Position numbers and translations under genes: made by a program
In this document: in pieces, positions 8,214-16,411 of the stretch
Position numbering within the stretch: position 1 is the stretch's first letter
Layout of the letters: each line of letters opens with the position of its first letter
The notes under the pieces: generated by a model
Database searches by the model: none
What the model was told of the DNA's origin: nothing
Seen by the model: only the letters and a program-made list of their open reading frames with translations
Source of the DNA: an uncultured Clostridia bacterium
GTDB taxonomy: Bacteria > Bacillota > Clostridia > TANB77 > CAG-508
Direction: 5' to 3'
DNA: 54,152 nucleotides
Assembly: GCA_934121925.1 (NCBI GenBank)
Contig: CAKOVK010000010.1
Span: 1 to 54,152, forward strand

Positions 8214-8612
8214 ATGTCATACAAAACAAGCTTTAATGGATTAGAAATAGAGACACGTGGTGTTTACAGTGCATATAACTTAACTCCTCAGGAAATTGAA
8301 GAGATACAAAAACGGTTTTATGGAAAAGTAAATGGTAGTGGCTCAAATTACACCATTTACCACAACTCCAAACGTTATCTTTGGCTTAAGCTTTTTGTTC
8401 ATGGACTATGGATACCCATTAAAATAGATATTCGGGAAGACTTTCTTAAATTGACTAAATCTAATAAAGTTTTTGAAAGGGATATAATCGCAATATCTAA
8501 AAAGTTAAAAGAGCAAAGAATTGAGTTTCATGTTATTTACAACCATAACACTAAATCATGGTTTCTAGAAGATTATGACTCGTTTTTGGAAACATTAAAA
8601 AAACTTATTTAA
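8214..8612 (+). CDS. Hypothetical protein, probable island gene; the only gene using CGG as a triplet
   Basis: A soluble basic protein of 132 residues (MSYKTSFNGLEIETRG...), unknown to me. I chose ATG 8214 because AAAGGAG lies eight bases before it; a GTG at 8205 overlaps that site. It is followed by a good terminator at 8621. Unusually, it has two in-frame CGG codons, at 8313 (followed by T) and 8433 (followed by G), both reading through in the normal frame. No other recognised gene here has an in-frame CGG read as a triplet. It sits on the opposite strand beside a tRNA gene, a common integration neighbourhood. I infer recent acquisition, but no integrase is present. Confidence 0.65.
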   Translation: MSYKTSFNGLEIETRGVYSAYNLTPQEIEEIQKRFYGKVNGSGSNYTIYHNSKRYLWLKLFVHGLWIPIKIDIREDFLKLTKSNKVFERDIIAISKKLKEQRIEFHVIYNHNTKSWFLEDYDSFLETLKKLI

Positions 8613-8620
8613 GCAAAACT

Positions 8621-8652
8621 AAACCGCAAGTATATTTACTTGCGGTTTTATT
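8621..8652 (+). terminator. Intrinsic terminator
   Basis: AAACCGCAAGTA / TACTTGCGGTTT, a 12-base stem with a 4-base loop, followed by TTATTT, just after the stop at 8612. Confidence 0.88.
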
Positions 8653-8729
8653 TGGTAGCGAAGATGTGATTCGAACACATGACCCTTCGGGTATGAACCG
8701 AATGCTCTAGCCAACTGAGCTACTTCGCC
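8653..8729 (-). tRNA. Elongator tRNA-Met (CAT)
   Basis: A 77-base cloverleaf with an encoded CCA end. Acceptor arms are GGCGAAG and CTTCGCT (G1-U72 wobble, as in Bacillus elongator tRNA-Met). The D arm contains AGCTCAGTTGGCTAGAGC, the anticodon arm is TTCGG-TTCATAC-CCGAA, and the T loop is TTCGAAT. The G1-U72 pair and the similarity to Bacillus elongator Met favour Met over a CAT-anticodon tRNA-Ile2. It is the only tRNA in the window, so the tRNAs relevant to CGG or GGA decoding must be elsewhere. Confidence 0.95.
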
Positions 8730-8745
8730 ATATGGAACTTGTATT

Positions 8746-8774
8746 ATTATAATAAGTTTAACCAAATTTGTCAA
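8746..8774 (-). promoter_or_regulatory. Consensus promoter of tRNA-Met
   Basis: Minus strand TTGACA (8774-8769), a 17-base spacer, TATAAT (8751-8746). Transcription would start about 10 bases before the tRNA 5' end. Confidence 0.88.
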
Positions 8775-8775
8775 G

Positions 8776-8810
8776 AAAAAAACAGAAATTTTTTCAATTT
8801 CTGTTTTTTT
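8776..8810 (-). terminator. Intrinsic terminator
   Basis: AAAAAACAGAAATT / AATTTCTGTTTTTTT stem-loop directly downstream of the minus-strand gene ending at 8813. It overlaps the -35 region of tRNA-Met only at its edge. Confidence 0.8.
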
Positions 8811-8812
8811 AT

Positions 8813-9106
8813 CTATGCATTTCCTAATTCCTTTTGAATTGAAGTTTTTTTCCTGCTATTAGCCTTTTCTGCTGCTGCTACTTTTGCTTTAGCTTCACTT
8901 ATTTTTATTTTTCCTACTGCAAATCCATTTTTATGAACTTCGTCTCCTATACGTTCTATTTGAGTTAGTTCTTCTCTTTGACTTTGAGTTAATATATCTT
9001 CTCCTGTTTCTATATCTGGAGTTCCTAACTCTTGCCATACCTTTTTTACTCTATTTAATAATTTTGAAAAAACATTTTTCTTTTTTTCCATATATTTATT
9101 TCTCAA
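8813..9106 (-). CDS. Small hypothetical protein
   Basis: Up to 97 residues, basic and mostly helical, with an Ala/Lys-rich tail (EAKAKVAAAEKA). No domain is recognised. The start is uncertain. A GAGGTG ribosome site lies at 9122-9127, but the nearest in-frame initiator is the TTG at 9106, rather far away; an ATG at 9091 (MEKKKNVF) is further still. It is preceded on the same strand by rpoD and ends in a clear terminator, which supports its being expressed. Confidence 0.6.
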   Translation of the reverse strand: MRNKYMEKKKNVFSKLLNRVKKVWQELGTPDIETGEDILTQSQREELTQIERIGDEVHKNGFAVGKIKISEAKAKVAAAEKANSRKKTSIQKELGNA

Positions 9107-9195
9107 TTTTATGAGAATTTTTCACCTCTTTACATAAAAATACACAAATCTAAATATAGTTTAACATAAAGAAGCAAATTTGTCAAATTTTTATA

Positions 9196-10374
9196 TTAGT
9201 TCATATAATCTTTTAGTTTTTTACTTCTGCTAGGATGTCTTAATTTTCTTAATGCTTTTGCTTCTATTTGTCTTATTCTCTCACGAGTTACTTGGAATTC
9301 ACGTCCAACTTCTTCTAGTGTTCTTGCTCTTCCATCTTCTAGTCCGAATCTTAATTTTAAAACTTTTGCTTCTCTTGGTGTTAAAGTATTCATTACTTCT
9401 TCTAGTTGTTCCTTTAAAAGTGTATATGCAGCTGAATCTTGTGGTGCAGGACTATCTTCATCTTGTATAAAGTCTCCTAAATGGCTATCATCTTCTTCTC
9501 CTATTGGAGTTTCTAATGATACTGGGTCTTGGGCAATTTTTTGTATTTCCATTACCTTTTCTACTGGTATTTCCATTTCTTCAGCAATTTCCTCTGGGGT
9601 TGGTTCTCTTCCTAATTGTTGTAATAGATGTCTTGATGTTCTTATTAATTTATTTATTGTTTCTACCATATGTACTGGTATTCTAATTGTTCTTGCCTGA
9701 TCTGCTATTGCTCTTGTAATTGCTTGTCTTATCCACCATGTAGCATAAGTACTAAATTTATATCCTTTTTTATAATCGAATTTTTCTACAGCTTTTATAA
9801 GTCCCATATTTCCTTCTTGAATTAAATCTAAGAAAAGCATACCTCTACCTACATATTTTTTGGCTATACTTACTACTAATCTTAAGTTTGATTCTGCAAG
9901 CTTTTGTTTAGCTTCTTCATCTCCTTCTAATACTCTTTTTGCAAGTTCTAATTCTTCATTAAATGTTAAAAGAGGAATTTTTCCTATTTCTCTTAAATAC
10001 ATTCTAACAGGATCATCTATATTAATACCATCGAAGTTCATTGTATTAATATCTTCTAGTTTTATATCTTCAACCTCTTGTAAATCCTCAAGATCTGGTT
10101 CTTCTAAATCATCTTTTAATACATCAACACCAAATTCTTCAAAAGCATCAAATACCTTATCTATTTGTTCTGGGTTTATATCTTCTAATTGACTCGCTAA
10201 CTCTCCATAAGTTATTTGTCCTTTCTCTTTTGCTTTTTTTAGTATATCTTGAACCTTTTTATTTGTATCTTCTGTTTGTTCAGTTGCATTAATTTCTTTT
10301 TTGCTTTTAGCTTTTTTATTACTACTTTTTAATTCTTCTATAATCTCCTCATTATCTTTTTTTGCTTTTCCCAT
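9196..10374 (-). CDS. rpoD: Primary sigma factor (sigma-70/sigma-A)
   Basis: Directs RNA polymerase to housekeeping promoters. It has 392 residues. A charged N-terminus with a region 1.1-like segment (VQDILKKAKEKGQITYGEL) is followed by region 1.2 (DDPVRMYLREIG), region 2 (NLRLVVSIAKKYVGRG, then FSTYATWWIRQAI for -10 recognition and melting), region 3 (IRIPVHMVETINKL) and region 4 (TLEEVGREFQVTRERIRQIE) for -35 contact. It follows dnaG by 62 bases, the classical macromolecular synthesis order. The TTGACA/TATAAT promoters seen in this window fit this factor. Confidence 0.97.
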   Translation of the reverse strand: MGKAKKDNEEIIEELKSSNKKAKSKKEINATEQTEDTNKKVQDILKKAKEKGQITYGELASQLEDINPEQIDKVFDAFEEFGVDVLKDDLEEPDLEDLQEVEDIKLEDINTMNFDGINIDDPVRMYLREIGKIPLLTFNEELELAKRVLEGDEEAKQKLAESNLRLVVSIAKKYVGRGMLFLDLIQEGNMGLIKAVEKFDYKKGYKFSTYATWWIRQAITRAIADQARTIRIPVHMVETINKLIRTSRHLLQQLGREPTPEEIAEEMEIPVEKVMEIQKIAQDPVSLETPIGEEDDSHLGDFIQDEDSPAPQDSAAYTLLKEQLEEVMNTLTPREAKVLKLRFGLEDGRARTLEEVGREFQVTRERIRQIEAKALRKLRHPSRSKKLKDYMN

Positions 10375-10436
10375 TTTTTATTGTTACCCTCCTTAAAATT
10401 TGCTCAATGCAAATTTTATTATTTAAATTATTATAA

Positions 10437-12218
10437 CTACCTATTTTGAGCTAACTTTACTATTATGTCGTTTAGTTCTTTTTCCAAAGCCTTCATTTCT
10501 TCAGCGTTTAGACTCTCATCGCTTAGTTCTTCTACTAATTCTTTCTTTCTTCCTAACAGCCTTTCCTTTTGGTAATTTCTTACTAGGTCTTCTATAGCTT
10601 TTTTGTCATTTTTTATTTCATAGTCATCTGCCATTATTTCAGTTATTATACTTATTATTTCTTCATCATCATTAAACTTTTCCAATATATTATTTATATT
10701 ACTATTTCCGTTTTCAAATTCTTCATACAAGCTTTTTATTATCTTTTTATTTTTTTCACTTCTAAAGTCTTCTGGTAATAATATATCTTTTATTTGATTG
10801 TAGACTTCTTCTTTTCCGCTAAATAATAAACCTATTATTATCTTTTCCCTTTTCATTAATGTTTCTGGTATTTCTTCTTTCTTTATTTTCTTTGGTCTTA
10901 CATATTTGCTTTCTAAAACTTTTTTATCCTGGCTCTTTGAATAATTTAGTTTATTTATTTCTGCATATATAGCCTCTTTCGAAATATTATACTCACTTGA
11001 AATTTTATCAATGTATACTTCTTGTTCTATTTTATTGTCTATAGTGCTTAGCAATTTTGCCGTTTCGTTTAAAAATTTTATTTTATCATTCACATTTTCT
11101 AAGTTTAAACTGTTTTTTAAAACTTTTACTTTAAACTCTGTTAAAGAAATTGCTTTTTCTACAAGGTTATTAAATCTAGCGTTTCCATATTTAATAACAT
11201 ACTCATCTGGATCTTTTGCTCCCTCCATTTGGAGTATTCTAATGTCACATCCCAAATTGTTTAATATCTCAAGTCCTCTCAATGTTGCTGCTTGTCCTGC
11301 TGAGTCTGAATCATATGAAATTATTACTTTTTCTGCATATTTTCTAAGTAATCTTCCCTGTGCTTCTGTAAGAGCTGTTCCACATGATGCTACTACATTA
11401 TCTATTCCTCTTTGGTGTAATGAAACCGTATCCATATAGCCTTCAACAATAATAAGATTTCTAGATTTAGAATTTTTAGCTACATTTAATCCATATAAAT
11501 TTCTTGCCTTGCTATATACTATATTTTCTGGCGAATTTATATATTTAGGAAGTGAATTATCTAATACTCTACCTCCAAATGCAATGTATCGATTTCTTAC
11601 ATCTTGTATTGGAAATATTAGTCTATTTTTGAACCTATCTACAAAATTATTTCCTACTTTATTTACTAAATCTGAAGCTAAAATTTCTTCATCTGTAAAT
11701 CCTTTTGCTTTTAGAAATCTGTATAAATTACTATTTACTTCTGCATATCCTATTGTAAATGCTTTTAAGGCCTTATTATCTAGTTTTCTTTTTTTTACAT
11801 ATTCCTGTGCTATTTTTGATGTAGGTCTATATAGCGCCTCATGGTAAAACATTGCTGCAAGCTTATTTATTTCATAAACTTTTTCTTTTAGTTCTTGTCT
11901 CTTGCTATCTACTGTTCCTTCTAAGGTTGGAAGTTTTATTCCAGCCCTATCTGCTAAGATTTCTAGACTCTCTTTAAAGTCTACATTTTCTATTTTGCTT
12001 ATGAAATGAATTACATTTCCACCTGCTCCGCATCCAAAGCAGTGAAATATTTGTTTATCTGGTGAAACAGAAAAAGAAGGTGTTTTTTCTTTATGGAAAG
12101 GGCACAATCCAAAAAAGTTTCTTCCGCTTCTTTTTAATATTACATATTGTGATATTATATCTACTATATCGTTGCTATTTTTTATATCATCTATTAATTC
12201 ATCACTATATCTCACCAT
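10437..12218 (-). CDS. dnaG: DNA primase
   Basis: Synthesises RNA primers for replication. It has 593 residues. An N-terminal zinc ribbon (residues 40-64; CPFHKEKTPSF, then HCFGCGAGG) precedes the RNA polymerase/Toprim core, with LIIVEGYMDTVSL supplying the catalytic Glu and ISYDSDSAGQAA the metal-binding Asp pair. A helicase-binding C-terminal region begins at about residue 450. The start ATG at 12218 is followed directly by the conserved IDDIKNSNDIVDII segment. It is probably co-transcribed with rpoD downstream. Confidence 0.97.
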   Translation of the reverse strand: MVRYSDELIDDIKNSNDIVDIISQYVILKRSGRNFFGLCPFHKEKTPSFSVSPDKQIFHCFGCGAGGNVIHFISKIENVDFKESLEILADRAGIKLPTLEGTVDSKRQELKEKVYEINKLAAMFYHEALYRPTSKIAQEYVKKRKLDNKALKAFTIGYAEVNSNLYRFLKAKGFTDEEILASDLVNKVGNNFVDRFKNRLIFPIQDVRNRYIAFGGRVLDNSLPKYINSPENIVYSKARNLYGLNVAKNSKSRNLIIVEGYMDTVSLHQRGIDNVVASCGTALTEAQGRLLRKYAEKVIISYDSDSAGQAATLRGLEILNNLGCDIRILQMEGAKDPDEYVIKYGNARFNNLVEKAISLTEFKVKVLKNSLNLENVNDKIKFLNETAKLLSTIDNKIEQEVYIDKISSEYNISKEAIYAEINKLNYSKSQDKKVLESKYVRPKKIKKEEIPETLMKREKIIIGLLFSGKEEVYNQIKDILLPEDFRSEKNKKIIKSLYEEFENGNSNINNILEKFNDDEEIISIITEIMADDYEIKNDKKAIEDLVRNYQKERLLGRKKELVEELSDESLNAEEMKALEKELNDIIVKLAQNR

Positions 12219-12319
12219 ACTACTACGCCTTTCTTTTACATAATTATATTATTCGACAACTAATTTGGAAATCCTTCATTTATAAACTATCAATAATATT
12301 CTTTAAAATGTTAAAACAA

Positions 12320-12350
12320 AAGAAACCCTATTAAATTAGGATTTCTTATC
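12320..12350 (-). terminator. Intrinsic terminator of carD
   Basis: On the minus strand a stem AGAAATCCTA / TAGGGTTTCT is followed by TTTTGTTTT, just after the stop at 12362. Confidence 0.75.
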
Positions 12351-12361
12351 TTTATTAATTA

Positions 12362-12925
12362 TTACTCTTGAGTTCCATTAAATGGAATAAATTTTTTAAC
12401 TATATTATCTGGAGTAACATTTGCAATGTTTTTGCTATATTCTGTAAATGAAGTATTTATAGTATTATTTACTAATTCCTCTACTTCATCTTTATTAGAA
12501 TTTTCTGCAAGTGTAAGTTCACTTACTAATATTTGTTTTGCATTTAATAGCATTTTTTTCTCACCAGTTGAAAGCCCTTTTTCTTTTTGCTTGAAACTCA
12601 AATTTCTAACAACATCTGCTACTTCGTATACATCTCCACTTTTCATTTTTTCCATATTGTCTCTATATCTTTTATTCCAATTTGTATCCATTTGAGTAGA
12701 ATCAGTTTCTAATACTTTAAAAACTTTTCCTGCTGTTTCTTTATCTATAATATCTCTTACACCAATTCCTTCTGCTTTTGCTGTAGGTACCATAACCTTA
12801 ACTTCTCCTGGCATTTTTATTATGTAATAAGATTGTCTTTCACCTAAAATATCTTTTTCTTCTATTCCTTCTATTGTTCCTGCTCCATGCATTGGATATA
12901 CAACTTTATCTCCAATATTAAACAT
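12362..12925 (-). CDS. CarD/CdnL-family transcription regulator
   Basis: The N-terminal Tudor-like RNA polymerase-interaction domain is clear (MFNIGDKVVYPMHGAGTI, residues 1-60). A helical domain (residues 70-187) contains the KEKGLSTGEKKMLLNAKQI block. The family binds the beta subunit and stabilises open promoter complexes, particularly at rRNA promoters. I chose ATG 12925 because AAGGAG lies eight bases before it; the GTG at 12934 overlaps that site. It has its own consensus promoter at 12972-13000 and its own terminator, so it is monocistronic. Confidence 0.92.
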   Translation of the reverse strand: MFNIGDKVVYPMHGAGTIEGIEEKDILGERQSYYIIKMPGEVKVMVPTAKAEGIGVRDIIDKETAGKVFKVLETDSTQMDTNWNKRYRDNMEKMKSGDVYEVADVVRNLSFKQKEKGLSTGEKKMLLNAKQILVSELTLAENSNKDEVEELVNNTINTSFTEYSKNIANVTPDNIVKKFIPFNGTQE

Positions 12926-12971
12926 TACTGTCACTCCTTCTTAGTCTATTTTTTCTCTTTCGACCTTCTTA

Positions 12972-13000
12972 ATTATACCATATTTTTTGTATTAAGTCAA
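12972..13000 (-). promoter_or_regulatory. Consensus promoter of carD
   Basis: Minus strand TTGACT, a 17-base spacer, TATAAT (12977-12972). Confidence 0.85.
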
Positions 13001-13097
13001 AGGATTTTTTGGTATATTTTACATAAAATTTGTTCTAAATTCATAATAATATTTCTTACTGAATATATTTATATATATTTTATTTTTATGGTGTTTT

Positions 13098-13853
13098 ATG
13101 AAAATTTTTTATATTAGTAAGTTTAAATTTTATATTATTTTTTTAGCATTTGCGCTTCTATTAATTTCAGGAATATATTATGTTTTCGCTAAAGAAAATA
13201 GTGTTCAAGTCCCATACTTTAATCAGGAGAATATTTATTCATCTTCTGAAAAGATAGCTTACCTTACTTTTGATGATGGTCCAAACAATACCATCACTCC
13301 TAAAATTTTAGAAATTCTTGATAAGTTGCAAATAAAGGCAAATTTTTTTGTTATTGGAAAGCAAGTTTCAAAGTATCCAGAAGTAGTATCTACAATATAT
13401 AAATCTGGACACTTTATAGGTAACCACGGCTATTCTCACAATAATAATGAATTATATAAAAGCAAAGAAGCTTTTTTTGATGAAATCAATCTTACTGATG
13501 AAACTATTGGAAAAGCTATCGGAATTGATAATTTTTGCTCTCATGTTTTTAGATGTCCTAATGGTTCAATGAGTAAAATTAACTATTCTAGAAAACAAAA
13601 GTGTCTTAAATATTTACCTGAAATTGATTATACATATGTAGATTGGAATGTTTTAAATAATGATTCTATTAAAAAATACTCAAAAAAAGAGCTCTTTAAC
13701 AATTTAAAAAAGAGCTCTGAAAATAAAGGTTCTATTATAATATTAATGCATGATTCTGGTGATGTTAACAATACCTATGATGTTTTAGAAGATTCTATTA
13801 ATTATTTAAAATCTCAAGGCTATGAATTTAGAACCTTCTATGACTTTTTTTAA
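13098..13853 (+). CDS. Membrane-anchored polysaccharide deacetylase
   Basis: A 251-residue NodB-homology protein acting outside the cell. Residues 8-30 are a hydrophobic anchor or signal. The catalytic domain begins with LTFDDGPNNTITP (general base and metal-binding Asp), continues with GHFIGNHGYSHNNN (metal His pair), FRCPNGS (Arg motif) and VDWNVLNND, and ends with IILMHDSG (catalytic His). It resembles PdaA/PdaB-type enzymes that N-deacetylate peptidoglycan or chitooligosaccharides. The exact substrate cannot be read from sequence. It is convergent with dut, and the two stop codons are only four bases apart. Confidence 0.9.
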   Translation: MKIFYISKFKFYIIFLAFALLLISGIYYVFAKENSVQVPYFNQENIYSSSEKIAYLTFDDGPNNTITPKILEILDKLQIKANFFVIGKQVSKYPEVVSTIYKSGHFIGNHGYSHNNNELYKSKEAFFDEINLTDETIGKAIGIDNFCSHVFRCPNGSMSKINYSRKQKCLKYLPEIDYTYVDWNVLNNDSIKKYSKKELFNNLKKSSENKGSIIILMHDSGDVNNTYDVLEDSINYLKSQGYEFRTFYDFF

Positions 13854-13857
13854 TATA

Positions 13858-14316
13858 TTAATTTGTTGACCCAAATCCCCCTGTTCTTTCTCCATCTGCT
13901 AAGTCATTATCTGTAATTAAATATTTTTGGAATATTCCTTGTCCTATTCTTTCACCCTTTTTTATTTCTATATCTTCTGATTTAATATTGTAAAAAGCAA
14001 ACATTATGTGTCCATCATTATCTTTATTTCCATAATAATCGCTATCTACAACGCCTATACTATTTGCTAATATTAAACCTTTTTTCCCTGGGTTTGAGCT
14101 TCTATTAGCAAGTATTAATACTTCATCAGATTTCATATATGCCTTTAACCCTGTTTTTACAAGAGTTGGCTTTTGTCCTAGTTTAAATGCTGGTATTACG
14201 CAATCCTCTGCTGCTTCTATATCATATCCAGCAGAATTTCTTGTTGTTCTTTTTGGTAAATTTATTTGTGCTTCTTCAAATCCTTTCGCAATTTCAAATC
14301 CACGTTCTCTATTCAT
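13858..14316 (-). CDS. dut: dUTP diphosphatase
   Basis: Hydrolyses dUTP to dUMP, keeping uracil out of DNA and feeding thymidylate synthesis. Its 152 residues carry the five trimeric-dUTPase motifs in order: AGYDIEA, RSSNPGKKG, ANSIGVVDSDYYGN (uracil-binding hairpin with catalytic Asp), GERIGQGIFQKY and the C-terminal RTGGFGSTN lid. The start ATG is followed by an 11-residue family-variable stretch. The coding end almost touches the convergent deacetylase gene. Confidence 0.94.
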   Translation of the reverse strand: MNRERGFEIAKGFEEAQINLPKRTTRNSAGYDIEAAEDCVIPAFKLGQKPTLVKTGLKAYMKSDEVLILANRSSNPGKKGLILANSIGVVDSDYYGNKDNDGHIMFAFYNIKSEDIEIKKGERIGQGIFQKYLITDNDLADGERTGGFGSTN

Positions 14317-14417
14317 ATTTTATCGCTCCTTTTATTAATTCATTTACATATTATATATTCTATATTAATTAGTGTCAATATTTTATATACTAGGAAGTTT
14401 CTCATTTAGGCTTAGTT

Positions 14418-16196
14418 TTACTCAAATAATGTTCTTATTATTTTCTTTAAGTATCTACTTCCTCCATTTGAACCGCCATCTTCTACCATGCTTACTATTA
14501 GCATTGATTTGTCTAATTCTTCATCTACTGTAAAACAATTGAACCACCCTAATGTTTTTCCTTTTTCTTCTTTTGATGCTTTAAGCTCTGCTGTTCCTGT
14601 TTTTCCTGCTAATTTTACTCCATTTACTTTTAAATCATGCGCTGTTCCTGTTGGACTTTCTACTACTTGTATTAAGTCTTCTTTTATTATATTTGCCGCT
14701 TCTTTTGAAAAAGCATTTTTTACCAAATATTCCTTTTCTCTATTTTCTTTGTATTCTATATATGGTTTTACCATATTGCCTTCATTTACAAATGCTGAAT
14801 ATATAGATGCCATATGTATTGGATTTACTAATAATTGTCCTTGGCCATACCCGCTATCTGCAAGTGTTGCTTCTCTTTCTATTCTTTCAGAATTAGAATA
14901 TGTTGACTTATTAGTATCTAATTCAAAATCTATATCTTCATTGAATTTTATTTTGTCTAGTCCTTCTGTAAATGTTTTTTCTCCAATTTTTAATGCTGCT
15001 TGTGCAAAATAAATATTATCTGAATGTATTAAAGCATTTTTTAGATTTTTCTTTCCGCTATATGCTGTAAGTGTTGTTATTTTGTGATCTCCCCAAGAAC
15101 TATCTTTTTGCCATGCAAGTCCTGAATAATTAAACTCATCATCTTCGCTTAAATTCCCAGTTGTTAGTCCTATTGCTCCTGTAATTGGTTTGAATGTTGA
15201 GCCTGGACACCAAGTTGATATAAATCTTGTAAATAGTGGTTTTGCTTCATTAGTGCTTATACTATTCCACTCATCATTTGTCATACCTGTAACAAATTTA
15301 TTAGGGTCATATGACGGCGTGCTAACTAATGCTAGAATTTCCCCTGTTTGTGGATTCATCACAACAAAAAATCCTTTATCATTTTTTATTTTTTCATATA
15401 GTTTTGTTTGAAGATTAATATCTATTGTAAGCTTTATATCTTCTCCATCATTCCCTTTTGTTTCTGCTATTGTTTTTACTATATTTCCATTATTGTCTTC
15501 TATATATATCTTTAATCCGTCTTTCCCTTTTAGCCTTTCTTCATATACTTGCTCTAATCCAGTTTTTCCAATAATAGAATGAGCATTATACCCCTTTTCA
15601 GCCTTGCTTTCTAATTCTTCTGCTGTTATTCCTTGAACATATCCTGTTATATGTGCTGCTATGTCTTTGTATGGATATTCTCTATTTGTTTTAGTTTCTG
15701 CAAGTACATTTCCATTTCTATCCAATATACTTCCTCTTTTTCCTTCTGTATTGCTAACTCTAACTTTATAGTCATTATTTAGCTCTGGAAATATTAAGTT
15801 TGATGACCATTCTATTTTGTACTTTTTGCTATCATCTTTACTTAACTTTGCTGTGTTTTCAAACTCCACATCTCCAGCACTTGTATTCATTTTTGTTAGA
15901 TATGTAATTATTACTTTATTCTTTTCATTTTGAGTTGAAGTTATTTCTATTTTTATTTTCTTTGCATGTATTCCTTCATATATATTTTTGTTTCTTTTTA
16001 AGAATTCTTCTTTATCTGTATTTGAGTGTACCATATTATACATTTCTTCATAATTTTGCTTTTCTATATATGCAAAATATGTTTTTAGTATCTCTTCTGG
16101 ATTTTGTTTCTCTTTGCTTAATACTAATATTGCTACTGTTATTAATGCTATTACTGCTACTGCAACTACTGATATTATTACTGCTTTTTTCTTCAT
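14418..16196 (-). CDS. Penicillin-binding protein (class B transpeptidase, NTF2-like N-terminal domain)
   Basis: Cross-links peptidoglycan peptides. Residues 5-28 are the membrane anchor. Residues 32-135 form an NTF2-like (MecA-N-type) domain beginning EEILKTYFAYIEKQ, and residues 145-260 the dimerisation domain (RGSILDRNGNVLAE). The transpeptidase domain has Ser333 and Lys336 of the SxxK box (GSTFKP), the SDN triad near 392 and KTG near 532. The N-terminal domain resembles that of PBP2a/PBP3-like proteins, some of which bind beta-lactams poorly; resistance cannot be claimed from this. I chose ATG 16196 because GGAGG precedes it. Confidence 0.93.
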   Translation of the reverse strand: MKKKAVIISVVAVAVIALITVAILVLSKEKQNPEEILKTYFAYIEKQNYEEMYNMVHSNTDKEEFLKRNKNIYEGIHAKKIKIEITSTQNEKNKVIITYLTKMNTSAGDVEFENTAKLSKDDSKKYKIEWSSNLIFPELNNDYKVRVSNTEGKRGSILDRNGNVLAETKTNREYPYKDIAAHITGYVQGITAEELESKAEKGYNAHSIIGKTGLEQVYEERLKGKDGLKIYIEDNNGNIVKTIAETKGNDGEDIKLTIDINLQTKLYEKIKNDKGFFVVMNPQTGEILALVSTPSYDPNKFVTGMTNDEWNSISTNEAKPLFTRFISTWCPGSTFKPITGAIGLTTGNLSEDDEFNYSGLAWQKDSSWGDHKITTLTAYSGKKNLKNALIHSDNIYFAQAALKIGEKTFTEGLDKIKFNEDIDFELDTNKSTYSNSERIEREATLADSGYGQGQLLVNPIHMASIYSAFVNEGNMVKPYIEYKENREKEYLVKNAFSKEAANIIKEDLIQVVESPTGTAHDLKVNGVKLAGKTGTAELKASKEEKGKTLGWFNCFTVDEELDKSMLIVSMVEDGGSNGGSRYLKKIIRTLFE

Positions 16197-16337
16197 TAAT
16201 TTTTCCTCCAATAATATTTACAGATTTTGCTACGTCCAACAAATATTTTACTATTAATATCTATTTTATGCAATCGACTGTTGGTAGATTTCTATATTTT
16301 TGCTAAATTTTTATACTAAAATAGAAGAGCCTAAAAT

Positions 16338-16405
16338 AAAAACGAATGGGGACAGACCCCCTTTGTTCTGATTGAAACAAAAGGGGTCTGTTCCCATTCG
16401 TTTTT
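16338..16405. repeat. Long palindrome (repeat family P), terminator-like
   Basis: Arms 16338-16367 and 16376-16405 are near-perfect complements (AAAAACGAATGGG, AGACCCC and TTTG blocks). It lies just after the stop of the ABC operon, so it probably ends that transcript. The GGGGACAG-type core resembles copies at 28309, 28906, 33118, 34491 and 48738. Confidence 0.8.
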
Positions 16406-16411
16406 ACCATT

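Noticed and set aside
8653..8729. tRNA-Met as the suppressor tRNA that reads CGGA
   Set aside because: Its anticodon is CAT in a normal seven-base loop; the CGG in its sequence is part of the anticodon stem.
9252..9686. Plus-strand open frames opposite rpoD and other genes
   Set aside because: They are Leu/Phe/Ser-rich mirror frames of well-identified minus-strand genes, lack ribosome sites, and match no family.
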